Assembly: GCA_016278415.1 (NCBI GenBank)
Contig: JADQBV010000068.1
Location: 1-12,614 of the forward strand
DNA length: 12,614 nucleotides
Origin: Halanaerobiales bacterium
Lineage (GTDB): Bacteria; Bacillota_F; Halanaerobiia; Halanaerobiales; DTU029
Direction: 5' to 3'
The first letter of the stretch is position 1, and every line of letters begins with the position of its first letter. The notes beneath the pieces are model-generated. The model did no database searches and was not told the DNA's origin. It saw only the letters and a list, made by a program, of their open reading frames with translations. The translations under genes and the position numbers were made by a program. Below, piece after piece: positions 6,423 to 12,614 of the stretch.

Positions 6423-6493
6423 CCCCTTATAAGAACATAAATATATAAGAAAAGGTTTACATTAAAACTAATCAATTTGATGTTTATAAGGGG
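6423..6493. repeat. Inverted repeat upstream of the dehydrogenase region
   Basis: CCCCTTATAA at 6423-6432 is inverted as TTATAAGGGG at 6484-6493. With a one-base bulge the pairing extends by AACAT/ATGTT. The 51-nt space between is AT-rich. In the reconstructed pre-insertion sequence it lay about 210-285 bp upstream of the dehydrogenase ATG. It could be a pair of operator sites, a weak hairpin, or the ends of a small decayed repeat. Confidence 0.45.
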
Positions 6494-6528
6494 ATAATAT
6501 ATACTTTTTCATTTTTTATCCTCCTTTT

Positions 6529-6558
6529 AAAGGACCAGCGAATATTCGTTGGTCCTTT
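6529..6558 (-). terminator. Hairpin terminator after the histidine kinase gene
   Basis: Arms AAAGGACCAGCGAA (6529-6542) and TTCGTTGGTCCTTT (6545-6558) pair over 14 positions with one mismatch around a 2-nt centre. It lies 26 bp beyond the kinase stop. The T-tract on the minus strand is short, so termination efficiency is uncertain. It is the only strong hairpin between the kinase and the region upstream of the dehydrogenase. Confidence 0.65.
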
Positions 6559-6584
6559 TCGGGTTCTAGAGCAAAACTATTTAT

Positions 6585-7970
6585 TTAATCCAAGTTTTCC
6601 CCTATATCATTAAGCTCAGATGGTATTGATACCTCTACCTTAGTACCTTCTCCAGGACTACTAGATACATTTACCCAACCATCATGTTGTTCTATAATCC
6701 ATATAGCTATAGATAACCCTAAACCTGTACCTTTTTTGTCAGAGCGAGATTTATCTACCCTATAAAACCTTTCGAAAATATGTGGAATATCTTCCTGTGG
6801 AATACCTATACCTGTATCCTCTATAAAAAACTTAATTGTATCCTGATGGGCAATTACGTCGAGTTCAATTTCCCCAGCACTAGGTGTATATTTTATACTG
6901 TTATCTATAAAAATTCTCAACATCTGCTTAATTAGTTCCCTGTCAGCATAAAGCAATACTCTATCCATTCTTTTGCTATAAATATTTATATTAGCAGCTA
7001 TCATTTCTGTTTCCTGTAAAATTTCAGCCATTAGTTCATCTGTATAAAACTCCATTTTATTTATATCAATTCTATTATCATCACTACGGGCTAAAAACAG
7101 CAATCCTTCGACAAGCGACTTCATATTTTGGGCTTCTTTTTTTACCGCTTCAATAGACTCATCTCTGACTTCTTTTTTTTCTTTTCCCCAACGATCCAGT
7201 AGATTTGCATAACCCTGAATTACAGAAATTGGTGTACGTAACTCATGAGATGCATCAGAAACAAACTGCCTCTGTCTTTGAAATGCTTTATCAAGTCTAT
7301 CTAACATTGAATTAAATGTATTAGCTAAATCTGTCAATTCATCATCAGGACCAGTTATTTCTAATCTCTTACTAATATCTGAACCACTAATCTCTTTAGC
7401 TGTTTCAGTAATAGAACTTATTGGCTTAAGTGTTCTCCTGACAATAGTATATCCAGTTATAATTGCAGCAAAAATACCTATAAAACTAGTAATTAACATA
7501 ATTGTTAAAAGAATTCTCAAAAACCTATATTCAGCAGTCATCTCCCTAATAGCCTGTATATAACCGATAAATTTCCCCCGCTCTAGTATAAGGCTAGTTT
7601 TATATATAAATCGTCTTCCGCCAATCTGGAAATCCTGATATCCCTGTACTACTGGTATATCTACTCCTCTCAACAACTCAGACTCAAAACGAATGGTTTT
7701 TTTATCTGAAAGTAAGCGAAAATATATATTCTGTTCACTACGACTAATCTCTTCTATCAGTCCTGTATCATAATAATTTAATTGTATTAGCCTGTTTGAT
7801 AGGAAATCCATGGTTTTATCCAGCCCATTACGGGCATTATGATTCATATAATAACGTAGACCCAGATAAGCAGATGTATTTAAAACCAGCAAAACCAGAA
7901 TAAAGACAAGTACATAGATTGTAGTAAGTCTACCAGAGATTGTTTTGCGCCAGGTGAAAAAATTGCTCAT
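6585..7970 (-). CDS. Sensor histidine kinase (ArlS-like, HAMP-HisKA-HATPase)
   Basis: 461 residues. A first membrane segment lies at about 17-38, followed by an extracytoplasmic sensor region of about 110 residues and a second membrane segment at about 151-176. A HAMP linker (about 177-230), the phosphoacceptor H242 in the motif ASHELRTP, and an ATPase domain follow. The ATPase domain shows an N box with N357, a G1 box DTGIGI (385-390), an F-box region FERFYR (399-404) and a G2 box GTGLGL (414-419). All kinase motifs are intact. It should autophosphorylate at the membrane and pass phosphate to the response regulator encoded 16 bp upstream. The LRTPISVIQGYANLLDRWGK-like stretch resembles ArlS/YkoH-type kinases, but the sensor region gives no clear ligand. 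Third gene of the mnmA-regulator-kinase operon. Confidence 0.93.
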   Translation of the reverse strand: MSNFFTWRKTISGRLTTIYVLVFILVLLVLNTSAYLGLRYYMNHNARNGLDKTMDFLSNRLIQLNYYDTGLIEEISRSEQNIYFRLLSDKKTIRFESELLRGVDIPVVQGYQDFQIGGRRFIYKTSLILERGKFIGYIQAIREMTAEYRFLRILLTIMLITSFIGIFAAIITGYTIVRRTLKPISSITETAKEISGSDISKRLEITGPDDELTDLANTFNSMLDRLDKAFQRQRQFVSDASHELRTPISVIQGYANLLDRWGKEKKEVRDESIEAVKKEAQNMKSLVEGLLFLARSDDNRIDINKMEFYTDELMAEILQETEMIAANINIYSKRMDRVLLYADRELIKQMLRIFIDNSIKYTPSAGEIELDVIAHQDTIKFFIEDTGIGIPQEDIPHIFERFYRVDKSRSDKKGTGLGLSIAIWIIEQHDGWVNVSSSPGEGTKVEVSIPSELNDIGENLD

Positions 7971-7986
7971 TTCTGATCATCCCTTA

Positions 7987-8673
7987 TCATTCCTTCTCAC
8001 TCCGTAAAACATAGCCAACTCCGCGAACCGTTTTTATCAACTTTTCATCAAACGGATCATCAATCTTACTCCTTAGATAACGGATATATACATCTACAAC
8101 ATTAGTCTCACCAAGGTAATCATACCCCCATATATTACTTAAAATATCCTCTCTAGAAAGGACAATACCCTCATTTTCTACCATATATACAAGCAAATCA
8201 TATTCCTTTTTGGTGAGTTCTATTTCTTCCTTATTCCTCTTAACCCTATACTTATCCTTATCTATAGTTAGATTTGAGACTTCTAAGATGTCGGAATGAT
8301 CTTGATTATTATCGTTTTTTCTTCTTAAAAGTGCACGTATCCGAGCTAATAACTCCTCTATAGCAAAGGGTTTTGTTATATAGTCATCTGCACCTATATC
8401 AAGTGCTTTAACCTTATCAGGAACAGCATCTCTAGCTGTAACCATTACGATTGGTATATCAGAAAACTTTCGGATTTTTTCACATAACTCTAGTCCATTA
8501 ATATCAGGAATCATAATATCCAGTAATACTAATTGAAAATCATCCTCTTTTAACCTTTGTAGAGCATCACTTCCATTATACTCTACAACAGCCTGATATC
8601 CTTCATGCTCCAATTCAAGTTCCATCAATCTAGCTAACTGAACCTCGTCTTCCACAACTAATATTTTAGACAT
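7987..8673 (-). CDS. OmpR/PhoB-family response regulator
   Basis: 228 residues. The receiver domain has the acidic pair E8-D9, phosphoacceptor D52 (LLDIMIP), T79 and K101 (TKPF). The C-terminal winged-helix DNA-binding domain runs from about 128 and includes LTKKEYDLL, DVYIRYLRSKID and TVRGVGYVL, typical of OmpR-type regulators. It is a DNA-binding transcription factor activated by the kinase encoded next. It starts 2 bp after the mnmA stop, with its AAGGGGG ribosome binding site inside the end of mnmA, so translation is probably coupled. ArlR-like in sequence, but the regulon cannot be read from this window. Confidence 0.95.
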   Translation of the reverse strand: MSKILVVEDEVQLARLMELELEHEGYQAVVEYNGSDALQRLKEDDFQLVLLDIMIPDINGLELCEKIRKFSDIPIVMVTARDAVPDKVKALDIGADDYITKPFAIEELLARIRALLRRKNDNNQDHSDILEVSNLTIDKDKYRVKRNKEEIELTKKEYDLLVYMVENEGIVLSREDILSNIWGYDYLGETNVVDVYIRYLRSKIDDPFDEKLIKTVRGVGYVLRSEKE

Positions 8674-8675
8674 AA

Positions 8676-9815
<1,140 letters not shown>

Positions 9816-10126
9816 TTAAAGTTTCTTTAAAGTATTTCTACAATTTTCTTATATTATCTTAAACGTCTTTCAAAATGTATCTATATTTATATACTCTTGA
9901 GAGTAAAAAAATACTATTTCAAAATTAATAAATGTTTTATAAAGAGAATAAAAACTGCTTATAATACTATATGTATTAACCGATTATATACAAAGTTTTT
10001 ATAGGTAATTATAAAGCATTCGTACAATTCATCTTTAATATCTTATCATAAAATATCATTAATTTCCATTGTCCATGTTTTAAATTTATATTTAAAGGCT
10101 CTTATAAAACTTATTAGTATAAAAGA

Positions 10127-10164
10127 ATAATCAAACTGGCTCATACCTTTTCCAGTTTGATTAT
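10127..10164 (-). terminator. Perfect 13-bp hairpin, possible terminator
   Basis: ATAATCAAACTGG (10127-10139) and CCAGTTTGATTAT (10152-10164) pair perfectly over 13 bp around a 12-nt loop. On the minus strand it is followed by TCTTTTAT, a moderately T-rich tail, so it may end transcripts coming from the ABC/GNAT genes about 330 nt after the GNAT stop. On the plus strand there is no T-tract. Confidence 0.45.
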
Positions 10165-10310
10165 AGTATACGCATATTTCATTGAGTTTATCTAAAGGTT
10201 ATTACTAAGATTTCCAGTTTTAAAGATAGACATAACATTTTTGTAATAATGTGTTATTTTAGGACATATTATTATAACTTTAAACTTATACTTTAAGCTT
10301 TAGGGTCGTA

Positions 10311-10339
10311 TTGACAGTCTTAAAATAAAGTGACATAAT
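10311..10339 (+). promoter_or_regulatory. Strong orphan promoter on the plus strand
   Basis: Perfect TTGACA (10311-10316), 17-bp spacer, CATAAT (10334-10339) with TGA just before the -10, giving an extended -10. This is the best consensus promoter in the window. Predicted start near 10346. No gene follows on the plus strand; transcription would pass an inverted repeat and then run antisense into the GNAT gene. Confidence 0.6.
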
Positions 10340-10382
10340 TCACGGTACATTGAATATAGCTTTTTCTACAATATATTATAGC

Positions 10383-10419
10383 GTCTTTTGTCGATAACAC
10401 TAGACTTCGACAAAAAGAC
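10383..10419 (+). other. Inverted repeat downstream of the orphan promoter
   Basis: GTCTTTTGTCGA (10383-10394) and TCGACAAAAAGAC (10407-10419) pair over 12 bp with one bulged A around a 12-nt loop. Flanking TATTAT/ATAATG sequences could lengthen the stem. No T-tract follows on either strand, so it is not a standard terminator. It begins about 37 nt after the predicted plus-strand start and may be the folded body of a small RNA. Confidence 0.45.
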
Positions 10420-10490
10420 TATATAATGCTATTTAAATAGGATATGTAAATACCTCAAATACTCTTACCATGAATATATGGTATTTCTAA

Positions 10491-10928
10491 CTATTTAATA
10501 CATTTCCTGAAGCCCTGTACTTTATCCAATTCATACCCTAAAGACTCGTAAAACTTATGTGCCCTTTTTCGATGTGCACTAGAAACAAACATAATTTCCT
10601 TGCAACCCTTTTCTTTTGCAATTTCCTCAATTCGTTTCATAAGTTTATTGCCAATACCCATTCCCCTGTGTTCACTTGAAACAATAACTGTCTCAAGAAC
10701 CATAGATGGGCTATATTGGGTTAATAATGAATAACACCTGACCCCTGTGATAGTACCAGTAATCTGACCCTCTTTCTCGGCACATAGATAAACATAGTCC
10801 TCATTATCTTTATAGCAATTATAAAATTCCATCATTCTTTCCAGGTCTGGAGTCCCTTCATCGAATTCAGAAAACAAGGTTGATATTTGACTTAAATCTC
10901 GTTCTGTTATTTCTCTTATATTAATCAT
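10491..10928 (-). CDS. GNAT-family N-acetyltransferase
   Basis: 145 residues, a single GNAT domain. Motif A is seen as VIVSSEHRGMGIGNKLM with the acetyl-CoA pyrophosphate loop R88-G-M-G-I-G93. The C-terminal AHKFYESLGYELD (123-135) is the usual motif B region. It should transfer an acetyl group from acetyl-CoA to an amine, but the substrate cannot be told from sequence. A strong AGGAGGAG site lies 3 nt before the ATG. It starts 88 bp after the end of the ABC exporter gene, in the same direction with no clear terminator between, so co-transcription is possible. Its 3' end would be covered by antisense RNA from the plus-strand promoter at 10311 if that transcript is long enough. Confidence 0.9.
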   Translation of the reverse strand: MINIREITERDLSQISTLFSEFDEGTPDLERMMEFYNCYKDNEDYVYLCAEKEGQITGTITGVRCYSLLTQYSPSMVLETVIVSSEHRGMGIGNKLMKRIEEIAKEKGCKEIMFVSSAHRKRAHKFYESLGYELDKVQGFRKCIK

Positions 10929-11016
10929 AATCTCCTCCTATCTTTAATACTATTACCTAAATTTATTTTAATCCTTCACAAATAACACTTTTCACGAAAC
11001 ATTAGACTTACTTACC

Positions 11017-12614
11017 TTACGAGTTGCTTATTTTTTCTTCCATAAATTGATTTGTGTATAGCTTATAATAGTAACCCTGTTCTTTAATCAAAGATTTATG
11101 GGTTCCTTCTTCAATTATTTTACCATTTTGTATAACTAGTATTCGATCTGCAGCTTTTATTGTTGATAATCTATGTGCTACTATAAAGTTGGTTCTCCCT
11201 TTTAAAATATTATTAATGGCATCCTGTATAATCTGTTCCATCTCTGTATCAATAGATGAAGTAGCTTCATCAAGGACAAAAATCCTTGGGTTTGCTATTA
11301 CAGCACGGGCGAAAGATATCAACTGTTTTTGTCCGGTAGATAATAGTCCTCCCCCTTCTCCAACTTCAGTATCATAGCCCTTATCCAGTTTACTAATAAA
11401 CTGGTGAGCATTTACTAATTTAGCTGCTTCAACAATTTCCTCTTTACTTGCCTCCAATTTACCATAACGAATGTTTTCACTGATAGTTCCACTAAATAGA
11501 TGTGGTGTCTGCAATACATACCCTATATTTTCATGTAGCCAGAGTTGTGACCTTTTACGATAGTCCACCCCGTCTATCAATACTTTCCCCTTAACAGGCT
11601 CGTAAAAACGGCAAACAAGGTTTACTATTGTACTCTTACCTGAACCAGTTTCACCTACTAAGGCAATGGTTTCACCGGCATCTATGTCAAGATTAAAGTC
11701 CTCTAATATTTTTTCTTCTTCATTATAATAAAAACTCACATCTTCAAAGCTAATACTACCTACGATCTGAGGCCAGTTTGCTCTATTTGGATTAAAGCTA
11801 TCACCGAATTCCTTAATTACTTGCTCATCATCTTGAATCTCTGGCTCTGTTTCAATCATTGATATAGTTCTCTCTGCAGATGCCTGTGCATATTGAAGCT
11901 CTGCAAACACCCTGGCAAGCTGAAATATTGGCTCAAAAAATAGGGTTGTATAGGATAAAAACATTACTAAAGTACCGTATTCTATCTCCTGCAAATAAAC
12001 ACCTCTACCACCTACATAGAGAGCAAGAGCAGTACCTATACTTGCTAATGTAAGTACAAGGGGTAAATACAGAGAAGAAAAAATAGCAGCTCTAATCGAT
12101 GAGCTTCTCATATCCCGGGTTAAAACCGAGAACTCCGAGAGATTCTCCTCTTCTCTTACAAGGGTTTTTGTTGTTTTAGCTCCACTGATACCTTCATTAA
12201 ATGCACCGGTTATTTTTGAATTATTCTTCCTTACAGTACGATAGGCTGCCAGTATTTTTTTTTGAAAGTAAACGCTTATTAGCAATAATACTGGTAATAC
12301 TGATATTGTTACTAAAGCTAATTTATAATTATAGACAAACATTAATATTATCATAAAAAACATCATAGTAATTCCCCAGACACTATCTACAAATCCCCAG
12401 GATATTATCTGACCTATTTTCCTAATATCTGAGGTCATCCTAGCCATAAGCCAACCAACAGCCTTATTATCATAATATGAAAAAGAGAGCTGCTGTAACT
12501 TCTCAAATCCTGCCTTCCGAATATCATAAGACAACCATGTTTCTAATTTACCTGCAAAAGCAATTAGTAGCCAGACATTAAGCCCTTGTAAAAGTACTAA
12601 CAAACCGTATATAA
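11017..12614 (-). CDS. ABC exporter, fused permease and ATPase (5' end beyond the right edge)
   Basis: At least 532 residues in view. The frame stays open to the window edge, so the TTG at 12603 is an internal leucine codon, and the first membrane helix or so is missing compared with the ~590-620 residues of this family. Membrane segments of the exporter fold lie at about 1-18, 72-112 and 175-225, counted from that codon. The nucleotide-binding domain has Walker A GETGSGKST (317-325), Q-loop Q365, signature LSTGQ (421-425), Walker B IFVLDE with catalytic E446, and switch H477. The signature has Thr where LSGGQ is usual, as in subunits of some heterodimeric multidrug exporters; a partner gene may lie just upstream, outside the window. 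Substrate unknown. A GNAT gene follows by 88 bp. Confidence 0.93.
   Translation of the reverse strand, partial: IYGLLVLLQGLNVWLLIAFAGKLETWLSYDIRKAGFEKLQQLSFSYYDNKAVGWLMARMTSDIRKIGQIISWGFVDSVWGITMMFFMIILMFVYNYKLALVTISVLPVLLLISVYFQKKILAAYRTVRKNNSKITGAFNEGISGAKTTKTLVREEENLSEFSVLTRDMRSSSIRAAIFSSLYLPLVLTLASIGTALALYVGGRGVYLQEIEYGTLVMFLSYTTLFFEPIFQLARVFAELQYAQASAERTISMIETEPEIQDDEQVIKEFGDSFNPNRANWPQIVGSISFEDVSFYYNEEEKILEDFNLDIDAGETIALVGETGSGKSTIVNLVCRFYEPVKGKVLIDGVDYRKRSQLWLHENIGYVLQTPHLFSGTISENIRYGKLEASKEEIVEAAKLVNAHQFISKLDKGYDTEVGEGGGLLSTGQKQLISFARAVIANPRIFVLDEATSSIDTEMEQIIQDAINNILKGRTNFIVAHRLSTIKAADRILVIQNGKIIEEGTHKSLIKEQGYYYKLYTNQFMEEKISNS

Noticed and set aside
9891..9909. ACTCTTGAGAGT followed by A-run as a terminator
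   Set aside because: The stem is only 5 bp, and the A/T run lies on the wrong side for transcripts in either gene direction to end well.

Overview
The window looks like chromosome from a low-GC, anaerobic Gram-positive-type bacterium (Clostridia or Halanaerobiales-like; the exact taxon cannot be fixed from sequence alone). The reasons are strongly AT-rich intergenic DNA, GGAGG-type ribosome binding sites, TATAAT-type promoters, and an acyl-CoA dehydrogenase/Etf set whose EtfA carries an N-terminal ferredoxin domain, typical of anaerobes. Every protein gene supported here lies on the minus strand, so the order of transcription is from high to low coordinates.

Layout from left to right: the start of an MgtE-type magnesium transporter runs off the left edge (1-190). 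Next come etfA, etfB and an acyl-CoA dehydrogenase gene (465-3744), transcribed dehydrogenase -> etfB -> etfA and probably forming one flavin-based electron-transfer complex. Upstream of the dehydrogenase sits a complete IS1634-family insertion sequence (3967-5943). It is bracketed by two copies of a 470/471-bp direct repeat (3497-3966 and 5944-6414) that begin and end exactly at the element's tips. The repeat is best read as a very long target-site duplication. It leaves the dehydrogenase gene and its proximal promoter intact on the left and a truncated second 5' end, with a second copy of that promoter, on the right, pointing into the transposase gene. Removing the element and one repeat (joining 3966 to 6415) recreates a plain 374-bp intergenic region.

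To the right of the element is a compact operon read as mnmA (tRNA 2-thiouridylase) -> OmpR-type response regulator -> sensor histidine kinase (9797 to 6585), with gaps of 2 and 16 bp and a hairpin terminator after the kinase. Then comes about 690 bp without a gene. It holds several inverted repeats and a near-consensus promoter on the plus strand with no recognisable gene behind it. The window ends with a GNAT acetyltransferase gene preceded by most of an ABC exporter gene that runs off the right edge.

The most notable features are the IS1634-type element with its ~470-bp duplication (and the promoter copy this gives it), and the orphan plus-strand promoter with a structured region behind it near 10311-10420. 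I saw no clearly new multi-gene system, no CRISPR array, and no tRNA or rRNA gene.
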